Positions 1-8,584 are shown, counted from the first letter of the stretch. The stretch is DNA of 64,000 nucleotides from Virgisporangium aurantiacum (GCF_016863635.1 NZ_BOPG01000089.1:1-64000), one strand, 5' to 3'. Made by a program: numbers and translations. The notes: generated from the sequence alone by a model not told the origin.

Positions 1-143
1 AGGGATGCCGTACGGCCGACGCGGTATGGCGCCGGCTAGCGGAGCGCCAACTCCGCCGAGAGCCCGTTCGAGCAGTCGTTGCCGGGACGCCGAGAGAGCC
101 GGTCGACTCCCGTCGCTGCGCGGACCGCTCGCGGTGGCGTCGC

Positions 144-1163
144 TCACGACACCCCACCGGGGCGGAGGTGGAAGATCACTGTGGCGGCGGGGATCGTCGC
201 CTGGTGCTCGGCGACGCAGTCCCATCCACTGTCCTCGAACACGCCGCGCCACTCGGCGATGGTGGGCAGGTACTGGCCCATGGCCGCATGCGTGAGCTCG
301 AACCCGAGACTGAAGATCTGGTCGGTCGCCGACGGCACCGCCGCGCAGCGGTGGGTATCACACAGCAGCAGGTGCTCGGCCTGCGGGAAGGCGGCCCGGA
401 TCCGGCGGAGGGTGCGGACGCACCGGTCCCGGGGCCAGAAGTCGTGGCCCAGGAAGAAACAGGTTACGAGCTGCACGCCGGTGAAGTCCGGGCGGCGGCG
501 GAGCGTGGACACGTCGGCCTCCACCAACGTGATCCGCGACGCGAGACCGGCGGCGGTCACCGCGGTCGCGGCCACATCGAGTGCCGCCGGTGCGACGTCG
601 ACGCCCACGCCGCGGAGTTCGGGCCGCTGCCGCGCCATGGTGATGAGCCGCTGGGCGGATCCACAGCCGAGATCGGCGCAGACATCAAAGGTCAACGACT
701 CGATGACCGATCGGAAGAGGCCGTCCACGTTCACCGCGCTCATGTCGGCGGATGCGATGCTGACCGCCCGGACGTCCCGGCGCGCCACGTCGCCGCCGCG
801 GCCGGCCAGACGCGCGGTGGTGGGAAGGTTGGTCAGAATTTCGCCGTAGCCGCCGATCAGCCAGTAGAAGAACCCTTTGAGCCGACTGATCTCCGCGAAG
901 CACGGCCCCGGCAGCACCTTCTCGCGACCGTCGTCCAACTCGACGATCCGGAAGCTCGCCAGCGCCACGAGAATCGCTTCCAATGTCGGGCGGTGCAGAG
1001 CGTTGGCCAGAGCGAACGCGCGAACCTCGAGGTGACCGTCGCGCTCCAGACGGCCGAACACTCCGAGTTGATGGGCCGCGTTGATCGCGGCGGCGGTCAC
1101 CGCCGAGTTGAAGATGGCAGCGCCGGACATGACGCCGTCAGAAGTCGGTTCATGCGTCGCCAT
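144..1163 (-). CDS. MppJ-like SAM-dependent C-methyltransferase
   Basis: This 339-residue protein looks like a small-molecule methyltransferase of the MppJ type; MppJ puts a beta-methyl group on phenylpyruvate for mannopeptimycin. An N-terminal helical dimerisation region is followed by a Rossmann core with the SAM motif DLGCGS at residues 164-169. The stretch around GHDFWPRD and the C-terminal block around YLPT resemble MppJ closely as I remember it. His240 and His292 fall where MppJ has its iron ligands His243 and His295, so an alpha-keto acid substrate is likely. Phenylpyruvate, indolepyruvate or a keto-arginine would all be reasonable. It is the last gene of the operon after cmlA-like and mbtH-like genes, 25 bases downstream of the latter. 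The actual substrate is inference; an O-methyltransferase role is the main alternative. Confidence 0.8.
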   Translation of the reverse strand: MATHEPTSDGVMSGAAIFNSAVTAAAINAAHQLGVFGRLERDGHLEVRAFALANALHRPTLEAILVALASFRIVELDDGREKVLPGPCFAEISRLKGFFYWLIGGYGEILTNLPTTARLAGRGGDVARRDVRAVSIASADMSAVNVDGLFRSVIESLTFDVCADLGCGSAQRLITMARQRPELRGVGVDVAPAALDVAATAVTAAGLASRITLVEADVSTLRRRPDFTGVQLVTCFFLGHDFWPRDRCVRTLRRIRAAFPQAEHLLLCDTHRCAAVPSATDQIFSLGFELTHAAMGQYLPTIAEWRGVFEDSGWDCVAEHQATIPAATVIFHLRPGGVS

Positions 1164-1188
1164 GTCGTCCCCTCCCCGCGTGAGGTGG

Positions 1189-1425
1189 CTAGCCCGGTTC
1201 CGCGGCCCGCCCTGTACCGTCCATCACCTCGCGCAGCGTTCGCGGACGCATGTCGGTCCACACCTCGTCGACGTAGGCCATGCACTGCGGCCTCGTGCCC
1301 TGCTTGCCGGTCTCCCACCAGCCACCCGGCGTGTCGAACGACGCCGGCCACAGCGAGTACTGGCCCTCGTCGTTGATGAGCACCTTGAACCGGCGAGCGC
1401 CGTCCTCGTCGTCGAAAACGCTCAT
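1189..1425 (-). CDS. MbtH-like protein (first copy)
   Basis: A 78-residue MbtH-family protein, the small chaperone that binds and activates adenylation domains of peptide synthetases. The hallmarks are present: the FDDEDG start, NDEGQYSLWP, a GGWWETG block and the C-terminal VDEVWTDMRP. I chose the ATG at 1425, which gives the usual family N-terminus; a longer frame extends upstream but lacks family sequence. The start lies 4 bases after the stop of the CmlA-like gene, so the two are probably co-transcribed and translationally linked. A second MbtH gene lies at about 11.9 kb, next to the halogenase. The likely partner here is the AMP-ligase/carrier protein encoded just upstream in the same run. 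Confidence 0.93.
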   Translation of the reverse strand: MSVFDDEDGARRFKVLINDEGQYSLWPASFDTPGGWWETGKQGTRPQCMAYVDEVWTDMRPRTLREVMDGTGRAAEPG

Positions 1426-1429
1426 GCGG

Positions 1430-3019
1430 TTACCACCGCAGCTCTTTCTGGACCAGCAGATGCTCGCCCTTGACACCTCGCGCGGTGCACGCCTCGAGGA
1501 ACTCGGCCACCTGCTTCAACTGGTAGGACTGGGGCGTGTAGCTCGTGGCCATGATGTGCTGAACCCACTCCTCCTCCCCCATGGCGTACACGTACGCCTC
1601 GTTGACGCCCAGCTTCTCCACGATTCCCATCGCCTGCTCGGCGTTGGAGCCGGACAGCTTCCGGGTGATGCTCATCTTGCGGCTCACCGGCTGGGTGAAC
1701 AGCGCCCCGTACAACCAGGTCAACGGGGCACCGTCACACTCCATGCCGAGGAACGCGATGTCGGTGGGTCCTACGGCGTCACGGACCCGGCCGTACAGCT
1801 CCGGCTCGATGCCCGACGAGTCGGCGTCGACGAAAACGGCCCGACCGCCGATGCGGATCCAGTACGTCGACTTGGCCCGGATGTCGAGATCGGAGTGCTC
1901 GCCGAGGAAGGGGCAGGCGATGATCTCGCCGCCGTCCAGCGGCAGCCGGTCGAAGTCGTCGACCTCGCGCACGGCGAAGCCCATGTGCTCGAGGTAGAGC
2001 CGCAGCGACGGGTCCTGTAGCTGGCCACCGCCGTTCTTCGGCACCACCACCACGTCGGCCCGACCACGCAGCTGCAGCAGCGACTCCAGCACGGCATGGT
2101 CCTGGTGGCCATGGGTGATGAGAACGTAGTCGAAGCGGTCGGGCAGATCGACGTAGGTGTAGTGGTCGCCGGCGGCGTGGTTGGCGTTGATGAAGGGGTC
2201 GACGATGATCGACGCGGTCGGGCTCTGCAGCACGAGGCAGGCGTGTCCGAAGTAGCGGATCCGCGCACCGGTCGACACGTGCCGGTCGTCGGGAATCGTC
2301 GGTTCTTCGGTCAGGAACGTCCGCAGGGTCGTCGCATCGCTGTCGTCGTCGATCTCCAGCGCCTCCCGGATGCGACTGAACGGCTGCGGCGTGAGCCGCG
2401 TGGCGAACAGTGTGTCGATGCCCGGGTGTCGTAGCGGGAGGGGCAGTTGGACGTGACCCGGTGCGGGAAGGCGCGGGGTGCTGAGGATGAACGGGCGCTC
2501 GGTGCCGTCGTCGAGCGACAGGTCGATCGACTGGCGCTCCTCCCGGTGGTACCGGCTGCGGTAGAGAAGTGGCTCCAGGAAACGCATCGACGGGTGATGG
2601 TTGATGTCGTAGGCGAGCTCGATGAAACCGCGAAGCGCGGCGGGCACCTGCTGGTAAAGCCCGGTGAGTTCGTAGCCGGTCGCCTGTGCCCGGAGCAGTT
2701 CGTCGGTCTGCTTGATCGCCGCCGCGAGCTCCACCAGCGCGGCGCTGCCGCTGACGATCCGGTCGCGGAGCCCCCTGATCTCCTCCGTCCGCTTGCCGCC
2801 GTAGTTGACGAAGAAGCCGCCCTTCATCTTCGGATTCGCGACGGCGGCGGCGTGTACCTGAGGCTGTTGCACATACGAGTCGAGCATCGACAGGTGCAGA
2901 TTGGCTAGGTTCATGGCGGCCGGTGCCGGCGGCACGAGATGAAGCCACGCGTAGAACTGGTCGACCAGGCCTTCCACGATCAGGTTGGGCTTGGCGAACA
3001 GGATGTCGTCGCTAGGCAT
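1430..3019 (-). CDS. CmlA-like diiron beta-hydroxylase (metallo-beta-lactamase fold)
   Basis: At 529 residues this matches CmlA of chloramphenicol biosynthesis (about 530) in length and architecture. An N-terminal alpha/beta domain of about 250 residues precedes a metallo-beta-lactamase-fold domain carrying THGHQDH at roughly residues 300-307, plus later metal ligands near GEHSD and FVDADSS. CmlA-family enzymes use a diiron centre and O2 to beta-hydroxylate an aminoacyl group held on a carrier protein. The adjacent AMP-ligase/PCP protein is the obvious carrier partner. The ATG at 3019 has a GGAGGA ribosome site 5 bases upstream. A promoter with -35 TTGTAT and -10 TATGGT, 17 bases apart, lies 33-61 bases further upstream. 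The amino acid hydroxylated cannot be read from the sequence. Confidence 0.88.
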   Translation of the reverse strand: MPSDDILFAKPNLIVEGLVDQFYAWLHLVPPAPAAMNLANLHLSMLDSYVQQPQVHAAAVANPKMKGGFFVNYGGKRTEEIRGLRDRIVSGSAALVELAAAIKQTDELLRAQATGYELTGLYQQVPAALRGFIELAYDINHHPSMRFLEPLLYRSRYHREERQSIDLSLDDGTERPFILSTPRLPAPGHVQLPLPLRHPGIDTLFATRLTPQPFSRIREALEIDDDSDATTLRTFLTEEPTIPDDRHVSTGARIRYFGHACLVLQSPTASIIVDPFINANHAAGDHYTYVDLPDRFDYVLITHGHQDHAVLESLLQLRGRADVVVVPKNGGGQLQDPSLRLYLEHMGFAVREVDDFDRLPLDGGEIIACPFLGEHSDLDIRAKSTYWIRIGGRAVFVDADSSGIEPELYGRVRDAVGPTDIAFLGMECDGAPLTWLYGALFTQPVSRKMSITRKLSGSNAEQAMGIVEKLGVNEAYVYAMGEEEWVQHIMATSYTPQSYQLKQVAEFLEACTARGVKGEHLLVQKELRW

Positions 3020-3051
3020 CGGGGTCCTCCGTTCGTGCGGGGCCCTTCGCG

Positions 3052-3101
3052 ACCATACCGCCGCGGCTACCTCGATACAACAGGTTATCCGGATCTGTCA
3101 G
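3052..3101 (-). promoter_or_regulatory. Promoter and dyad operator of the CmlA-like operon
   Basis: On the minus strand, a -35 TTGTAT (3075-3080) and a -10 TATGGT (3052-3057) are separated by exactly 17 bases. A partial dyad, CAGG-TTAT-CCGG on plus (3081-3092), abuts the -35. The 28 bases at 3074-3101 match 8495-8522, upstream of the arginine hydroxylase, at about 22 positions. This suggests one regulator for both transcripts. Confidence 0.6.
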
Positions 3102-3106
3102 GGCCG

Positions 3107-4960
3107 TTACGAGGGGCTTCGAGGCTGTGTCAACGGGACTCGGGGCAGTCGCCGGATGGGTGGTGGGGCGGGCCGCCCAGCGCGTGCGACGTCGGAGATC
3201 AGATCGGCGACGGCGCCAACGGTCGGATGCTCGAACAGTTCACCCACGGTCAACCGCACGCCGAACTCGTCGCAGATCCGGGCAGCGAGTTGACTCGCGC
3301 GCACGGAATCACCGCCCAGGTCGAAGAAGTTGTCATTCGGACCCGGCTCGGTGCCCAGTACCTGGCTCCACAGCGCGCGCACGACACGCTCGCGATCGGG
3401 CTCCGATGCCTTCGCGGACGAGGACCGGTCGGGCAACTCGTCGGTCGTGGCGTCGGTTGGCGTCGCGTCCACGGAACCGAAGCGGTCGCGCAACTCGCGT
3501 TTCAGCGGCTTCCCGTTCCGGTTTCTCGGTATCGCCTCGACGGCGAAGACGAGCCGGGGGACCTTGTGTCGGGAGAGCCGATCGGCGACGAAGGCGCGCA
3601 CCTGCTCCACGGTGGCCCCACCGTCGTTGAGCACCACAGCGGCGGCTACCTCCTCGCCGTGGATCCGGTGCGGCAGGCCGAACACGACGGCCTCGCTCAC
3701 CGCCGGATGCTGGAACAGCACGTCTTCGATCTCGACCGACGAGATGGACTGGCCGGCGGAGATGATCACGTCTTTGAGCCGGTCGACGAGCGTGAGGTGG
3801 CCGTGTTCGTCCAGGCGCCCGGCATCACCGGTGCGGGTCCAGCCGTCACCGAACACCGCGTCCGTGGCCGACGGGTCCCGGTAGTAGCTATGTGGACCGA
3901 GCCCCGCCCAGCGCAGGCGGATCTCACCGATCTCTCCCCGCGACACCTCCCGGCCGTCGCTCCCGGTGATTCTGACTTCGGTCGCGCCACGGGGACGGCC
4001 AACCGCGGCGTTCGGCCCGTCGCCGCACACGGCGTAGGTGCCGACATGCCGGGCCTCGCTGAGCTCGTACATGTTGACCAGCGTCGCGGCGGGGAATGCG
4101 CGGGCCAGGTCGGGTACCGCGCTGGCCGGCAGCGGGGCGCAGCCGAACACCACCGTTTGCACACCGGACAGGTCGTGCCGCTCGTGCGCGCCGATGTCCA
4201 GGATGGTCAGGGCCATAGTGGGCACGAGCTGCACGACGGCCACGCGGTGTTCGGCGAGGAGCGTGCAGAAGCGTTCGGCGTCGAAGACCGGCAGCGCCAG
4301 GGTCGTCATGCCCAGGGGTCCCAGCGGTTCCAGCAGGCGTAGCTGCCCGGCCGCGGACCCGATCGAGTTGGCGTGCAGGTACGTCCGGCCCGCACTCGCC
4401 GCCCACCGCTCCGGGTACCAGTGCGGTGCCTCAACCAGCGGACGGACGGAGTGCTGGTGGGTACTGGCGACACCCTTCGGCCGGCCGGTGGTGCCGGACG
4501 TGTAGAGCACCTCGCAGATGTCGCCCGGTCGGACGGAACCGGGTACCGGGCCGAGGACACCGTCATCGACAAGGTCGGCGACGGAGGCCACCCAGCCGGA
4601 AACGCCGGAGACGGTCCGCCTGCCGGCGTGAACGAGCCCGACCGGCGTGCAGTGGTCAAGGGCCAGAGCGAGTTCCGGCTCCGTCATCCGTCCCGACAGC
4701 GGCACCGCGATTCCGCCGACCTTGAGCACACCCAGGTAGGCGACGGCATACTCGATCCACTCGCGGTTGTCGAAGAGCAGAGCGGCGGCGTCACCGGGTC
4801 GCAGGCCCCGCCCGAGCAGGCCGTGCGCAACGGCGTTCGACCGTTCCTCCCAGCCGCGGTAGGTCAACGTCCCACCGCCGTCGACGGCGAGAGCGACGCG
4901 GTCAGGGTCGGTTCGTACCCACCGGCGCAACAGGTCGGGAACGGTGTGGATCGATTCCAT
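3107..4960 (-). CDS. AMP-ligase (ANL family)-carrier protein didomain
   Basis: This 617-residue protein has an adenylation domain (about 1-520) fused to a peptidyl/acyl carrier domain. Visible are the A3 loop YTSGTTGRPKG, the A7-A8 region TRTGDAGRLDEHG to KDVIISAGQSIS, and the A10 lysine in NRNGKPLK. The carrier motif DLGGDS has its phosphopantetheine serine at about residue 552. There is no condensation or thioesterase domain. The pocket region (HANSIGS) lacks the aspartate typical of alpha-amino-acid A domains, and A5 reads YELSEARH, so an aryl or acyl substrate, or an unusual amino acid, is possible. I chose the ATG at 4960 because the upstream in-frame extension overlaps the next gene. 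The product is probably loaded here, then hydroxylated by the CmlA-like enzyme encoded downstream. Confidence 0.85.
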   Translation of the reverse strand: MESIHTVPDLLRRWVRTDPDRVALAVDGGGTLTYRGWEERSNAVAHGLLGRGLRPGDAAALLFDNREWIEYAVAYLGVLKVGGIAVPLSGRMTEPELALALDHCTPVGLVHAGRRTVSGVSGWVASVADLVDDGVLGPVPGSVRPGDICEVLYTSGTTGRPKGVASTHQHSVRPLVEAPHWYPERWAASAGRTYLHANSIGSAAGQLRLLEPLGPLGMTTLALPVFDAERFCTLLAEHRVAVVQLVPTMALTILDIGAHERHDLSGVQTVVFGCAPLPASAVPDLARAFPAATLVNMYELSEARHVGTYAVCGDGPNAAVGRPRGATEVRITGSDGREVSRGEIGEIRLRWAGLGPHSYYRDPSATDAVFGDGWTRTGDAGRLDEHGHLTLVDRLKDVIISAGQSISSVEIEDVLFQHPAVSEAVVFGLPHRIHGEEVAAAVVLNDGGATVEQVRAFVADRLSRHKVPRLVFAVEAIPRNRNGKPLKRELRDRFGSVDATPTDATTDELPDRSSSAKASEPDRERVVRALWSQVLGTEPGPNDNFFDLGGDSVRASQLAARICDEFGVRLTVGELFEHPTVGAVADLISDVARAGRPAPPPIRRLPRVPLTQPRSPS

Positions 4961-4974
4961 CGGTACGGTCCCCC

Positions 4975-5937
4975 TCAACCGGTGGTCGCGACGGATGGCT
5001 GCCGCAGCAGCGCGCCAGCCGCATCCAGCTCGATGTCCTCGACGGCCCCGTCGGCGACTAGAAAATCCGCGAGGCACCGCGCGGTCCAGGCGGGCTCGGG
5101 TACGCCCACTTCCGCAGGCGGACTCGATGCGATCGCCCGGGCGGCGTCCAGTTCGTCCGGACGCAGCGAAACGCGACGCCCGCCCGTGTAGTCGACGGCC
5201 AACGACGCCATTCCGTCGGCGTTGAAGTTCTCCACGATCGCGGCGACCCGGTGCTCGCTCATCAATGCCTGCCGAGCCACCGCAGCGATGCTCCAGCCCG
5301 AACCGCTCCACAGGACGATCTGCGCGCGCTGCCAGGTGATCACCGATCGGGCACCGTCCTCGACCAGCGACCACAGGTGCTGTACTTCTTCCCCGCGCAA
5401 CTGACGCACGCCCGGCGTCGGCCCCGGTCCCCGCCGGCGGTCCGGCAGCCGTCGACCGACCCGCCGCCGGCCCACGGTCGGATAGGCCAGCCAGCGTTGT
5501 GACCGGTGGTGCCACTCGACGTTCGCCGGCGGCGACGACCGGTCGAAGCCCGACAGGTCGACGGCGAGCAGACCGGCGTAGGCGTGCTCCGGCAGATCGC
5601 CCGGCAGCAACACGTTGAGCCCTCCGTGCGAGTCCTCCAGCCGCAGGCCGTGCGGACGGCCCCACCGACGGGCGTCGGCCCGCATGCCGAGCAGGCTCAG
5701 CGCCAGTCTGCGGAACACCGTCACACCGTCGCCCGTGCGCACCGCGAAGGTGTCCAGGAACTCGACGAGCGGGACGTTGACCACGATGAGGAACGCCGAC
5801 GACGGCGGCGGTCCGCCGTAGGAGTGCCCTTCGGCTGCGGCGTCCATTCCGAGCTGGTCGAAGAGCGCCTCGATGTCGGCGATCTCCCCGTCCGACGGGC
5901 CGGTATCCAGCAGCACGCGTACCTGCAGTCGACTCAC
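4975..5937 (-). CDS. Unknown protein with C-terminal IS630-type helix-turn-helix
   Basis: I do not recognise the whole protein (320 residues, GTG start with GGGGGA upstream). Residues about 1-150 form an alpha/beta domain opening with a strand (LQVRVLLDTG) and acidic helices; it could be related to the small EACC1-type effector-associated domains, but this is weak. After an arginine-rich linker, residues about 195-255 (RAQIVLWSGSGWSIAAVARQ through FNADGMASL to YTGGRR) closely resemble the N-terminal helix-turn-helix of IS630 transposases, but no DDE catalytic domain follows. It lies between the radical-SAM gene (23 bases) and the AMP-ligase gene (15 bases), so it is part of the biosynthetic run. 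A DNA-binding regulator made from transposase parts is one reading; a scaffold is another. Confidence 0.55.
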   Translation of the reverse strand: MSRLQVRVLLDTGPSDGEIADIEALFDQLGMDAAAEGHSYGGPPPSSAFLIVVNVPLVEFLDTFAVRTGDGVTVFRRLALSLLGMRADARRWGRPHGLRLEDSHGGLNVLLPGDLPEHAYAGLLAVDLSGFDRSSPPANVEWHHRSQRWLAYPTVGRRRVGRRLPDRRRGPGPTPGVRQLRGEEVQHLWSLVEDGARSVITWQRAQIVLWSGSGWSIAAVARQALMSEHRVAAIVENFNADGMASLAVDYTGGRRVSLRPDELDAARAIASSPPAEVGVPEPAWTARCLADFLVADGAVEDIELDAAGALLRQPSVATTG

Positions 5938-5959
5938 CCGCGTTCCCCCGGCACCTGGA

Positions 5960-7426
5960 TCAGATTCCCGAACGGTTCAGACCCGGACCGGCCAACTGCT
6001 GTTCGGTCGGTTCGGCGCAGCAGTACCACGGCTCCGTCGCGTGAGGCGCCGGCGACGGATCCCCGAACAGCGACGCGGGCACCGGCACCGGGTCGGCGTC
6101 GAGCGTGGCGTGCGTGAGCGTCCATATCGATCTGAAGACCTCCCGTCGGTTGCGCCCCGCGGCTGCGCCGTCCTCCACGGCGGAACGCACCGCCTGGTAC
6201 AGGTCATCGACCCGCCGGTCCGGGTGGTGCCACGGATAGCACAACGCGGCCTGGTCGAACGGGTCCAACAGCGCACGGACCCCGGCCAGCTCCAGCAGGC
6301 GGGATCCCGCGGGTACAAGCAGGCGGATCGCCAATTGGATCGACGCCACGTTGTCGACGAGGTCGAGCTCCACGAGCAGCCGCAGCAGGTCCGCGTAGCT
6401 GTCCAGCGTGGTCCACGGCGAGAACGTGACGAAGGTGGGATTGAGAGTCAGTCCGACTCTCCGGAACTCCGTAACCACCTCGACGAAGTCGGCGCGGGAG
6501 TGGTTCTTCTCGTAGATCTGGAGTGTGGCGTCGTCGACCGCCTCGACAGCGGTGGTGACGTAAAGGCAACCGGTGTCGCGCAGCAGGGGCAGCAGGCGAC
6601 GGTGGGCTAGGAGGTGCTCCACCTTGATCGTGACGTCGTAGGACACCCCGGGGTGCTCGGCGTGCAGCGCTCGGACGATGGTCTCGGAGTGTCGCGGGGC
6701 GTTGAAGAAGTCCGGGTCCCCGAAGGTGATGTGGGCGGCGCCGGCGGCAACCTGCCGGCGAACGTCTTCCATGACCACGTCGCGCTGGACGACCCGGAGC
6801 CGTCCGCCGTAGACCGGGACGACGGGGCAGTGTCGGCACAGGTGCAGACAGCCCCGCGACGCCTCCGTGCTGCCGGCCATGAGCAGTGTGCCGTCGGCCG
6901 TGACGACGTGTGCGTAGCGGTCCGGGGTCGGCAGGCCGTGCCGGTCCGGCACCAGGAACTGCTGGCGGGACAGCGAGATCACCGGCTCCGCCTGTTCAGG
7001 TCCGTCGCCGGTGGCCAGCCGGCGGACGAGGGACAGCAGCCCTTCCTCGACCTCGCCACCGAGGACCGTGCCGACGCCCAGGCTTCGCAGGTATCCCTCG
7101 TTGACCGGTGCGTACAGGCCGAAGAAGCACAGGTGCGCGGCGGGGTTGATCGCGCGGACCACCGGCAGTTGCGCGACCGCGATCCGCGTGGCCGTGTGCA
7201 TCGGGACGTAGAAGGCCACCAGATCGGCGGCGGCGACGAGCCCTTCGTCGATCTGCTGGATCGCCAGGTCCAGGCAGTCGACCTCGAACCCGGCCGTACG
7301 CAGCCAGGCCGCCGGGGAGGCCAGCCCGAACGGCTGGCGGCCAATCTCATATGTGGAGATCAGTAACACACGCAAGGCTTCGTCAACCTTCCCGCCACGG
7401 GAGTCGTCCGCTGCCGATCCGGGCAC
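5960..7426 (-). CDS. CCAEP-tail B12-binding/radical SAM protein
   Basis: A 488-residue protein with an N-terminal cobalamin-binding-like Rossmann domain (about 18-140) and a radical SAM core. The cluster cysteines are Cys193, Cys197 and Cys200 (CLHLCRHC). The classical DxHxxG cobalamin motif is not visible. The C-terminus carries WYCCAEP (Cys469, Cys470), the signature of the family named CUAEP/CCAEP-tail radical SAM proteins, whose relatives have selenocysteine at the second position. The reaction of that family is not known to me. Codon 21 is a rare TTA (7364-7366). The start is uncertain: GTG at 7426 gives the longest form, but GGGAAGG just inside suggests a later start near residue 18. 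The arginine hydroxylase ends 24 bases upstream, so they are one transcript. Confidence 0.85.
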   Translation of the reverse strand: MPGSAADDSRGGKVDEALRVLLISTYEIGRQPFGLASPAAWLRTAGFEVDCLDLAIQQIDEGLVAAADLVAFYVPMHTATRIAVAQLPVVRAINPAAHLCFFGLYAPVNEGYLRSLGVGTVLGGEVEEGLLSLVRRLATGDGPEQAEPVISLSRQQFLVPDRHGLPTPDRYAHVVTADGTLLMAGSTEASRGCLHLCRHCPVVPVYGGRLRVVQRDVVMEDVRRQVAAGAAHITFGDPDFFNAPRHSETIVRALHAEHPGVSYDVTIKVEHLLAHRRLLPLLRDTGCLYVTTAVEAVDDATLQIYEKNHSRADFVEVVTEFRRVGLTLNPTFVTFSPWTTLDSYADLLRLLVELDLVDNVASIQLAIRLLVPAGSRLLELAGVRALLDPFDQAALCYPWHHPDRRVDDLYQAVRSAVEDGAAAGRNRREVFRSIWTLTHATLDADPVPVPASLFGDPSPAPHATEPWYCCAEPTEQQLAGPGLNRSGI

Positions 7427-7450
7427 GTGGCTACCCGGTGACCTGACCGG

Positions 7451-8449
7451 TCAGCCGATGATCTGGCTCGTCAGGGCGGTGCGGGCGGTGCGGGACTTGC
7501 GAAGGTCTCGGGTCGCACAGACCCGCTTGAGCCAGCGGTCGGAGCCGTCGAACCGGGCGGAGAAGGGCCTTCTGCCGTGGACCACCTTGAGGTTGTCCAG
7601 GAAGCAGAAGTCACCGGTGGTCAGGACGACGTCGGTCAGGCAGCGTTCCATGGCCGTCTCCAGGGCGTGGAGGGCCTGGGCCGCGCGCTCGTCACCGTCG
7701 GGGACGTCCATGAAGTAGGGATCGGCCCGGATGTACGGCCGGTCGGCCGCGCCGAACAGCACCGCAACCGGTGGTGGCGCGGCGTTCAGCGCCTCGATGT
7801 GGCTGAAGTCGGTCCCGCCGGATGCGGTGTTGTTCTTGGTCAGATGCGACTCGTCGGGCCGGATGATGAAGCGTTCCTGGAACAGCACCTCGCGGTCTGC
7901 CTCGTCGAGTTCGAGATCGTCGACGTTACCGACCGTGGTTGCCGCTCCGTTGGGGTTACGCAGGCAGGCCAGCACGACGTAGTCGCCGCGGTACGGGTGG
8001 AACGCATCCTCGGTGTGCCAGGTGAGCAGGGTCTTGCTGCCCGAACCGAGTTGCTCGTTCTCGTGGGCCCGGATGGGCAGCACGTCATGCACGAGCCGGC
8101 CGTCCTGCTGCGTCGCCCAGCCGAAGACGTCGCCCAACAGGGAGGTGTAGAGGACGAGGAGGATCTCGTACCTCAGGCTCGACGACGGATCCGGGATCGC
8201 GTTCCAGTGGTGCGGAGTGGCGCCGAGTGCCGCGTCGTCGATGACGTGTCCGCCGATCATGCAGCTGCCGATCTCGGCCCGGCGGAAATGGTTGAGGAAC
8301 GAACGGATCCGCGGCGGAAGGTCGTGGGCGAGTACCGGCGCGGCAATAAGGAAGTCCGGGTCGTCGACCCGGCCGTAGCGCTCACCGATCGAGTCGGCAA
8401 GCTCGTAGGCATGGTGCAGTTCTGCGCTGTTCAGGCGAAGCTGCTCCAT
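7451..8449 (-). CDS. VioC-like Fe(II)/2-oxoglutarate arginine beta-hydroxylase
   Basis: This 332-residue protein belongs to the clavaminate-synthase-like arginine beta-hydroxylases (VioC of viomycin, OrfP of streptothricin, MppO of mannopeptimycin). The facial triad is His145, Glu147 (WHTEDAF) and His291 (NLKVVHGRR), with Arg309 in the usual 2-oxoglutarate-binding position. HxE in place of HxD is a feature of VioC. The substrate is expected to be free L-arginine or a derivative such as enduracididine. The VioD-like gene at about 19 kb favours 3-hydroxy-arginine on the way to capreomycidine. The ATG at 8449 has GAGGAG upstream. It is the first gene of the long minus-strand run and is divergent from the ArsR-type regulator. 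Confidence 0.9.
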   Translation of the reverse strand: MEQLRLNSAELHHAYELADSIGERYGRVDDPDFLIAAPVLAHDLPPRIRSFLNHFRRAEIGSCMIGGHVIDDAALGATPHHWNAIPDPSSSLRYEILLVLYTSLLGDVFGWATQQDGRLVHDVLPIRAHENEQLGSGSKTLLTWHTEDAFHPYRGDYVVLACLRNPNGAATTVGNVDDLELDEADREVLFQERFIIRPDESHLTKNNTASGGTDFSHIEALNAAPPPVAVLFGAADRPYIRADPYFMDVPDGDERAAQALHALETAMERCLTDVVLTTGDFCFLDNLKVVHGRRPFSARFDGSDRWLKRVCATRDLRKSRTARTALTSQIIG

Positions 8450-8472
8450 GGGCCACTCCTCGCTAGCGGTCT

Positions 8473-8522
8473 AGCCTATCGGTGGTTGGCGGCTGATACA
8501 ACAGGTTTTCGTGGACTGTCAG
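8473..8522 (-). promoter_or_regulatory. Promoter and operator upstream of the arginine hydroxylase
   Basis: On minus, -35 TTGTAT (8496-8501) and -10 TAGGCT (8473-8478) are 17 bases apart. The plus strand shows CAGG-TTTT-CGTG at 8502-8513, abutting the -35, in the same arrangement as upstream of the CmlA-like gene. The inverted repeat GGCCGG-CAA-CCGGCC (8538-8552), between this site and the ArsR gene, is a second possible operator. Confidence 0.6.
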
Positions 8523-8584
8523 CGAACGTGTACGGTCGGCCGGCAACCGGCCCGCAGCCGCGTGCCGCGGGCCTCGTTGTCGCA

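Noticed and set aside
168..1376. A 402-codon plus-strand frame opposite the methyltransferase gene
   Set aside because: It is a mirror frame of GC-rich coding DNA; the minus-strand gene has recognisable motifs and this one has none.
3052..3101. Classical SARP heptamer direct repeats at the cluster promoters
   Set aside because: The spacing of CTG-starting heptamers is about 18, not the 11 or 22 expected; the dyad reading is more consistent across the six sites.
5960..6030. Selenocysteine in the CUAEP-like tail
   Set aside because: The codon at the second position is an ordinary cysteine codon and no in-frame UGA is read through; the CCAEP form needs no selenocysteine machinery.
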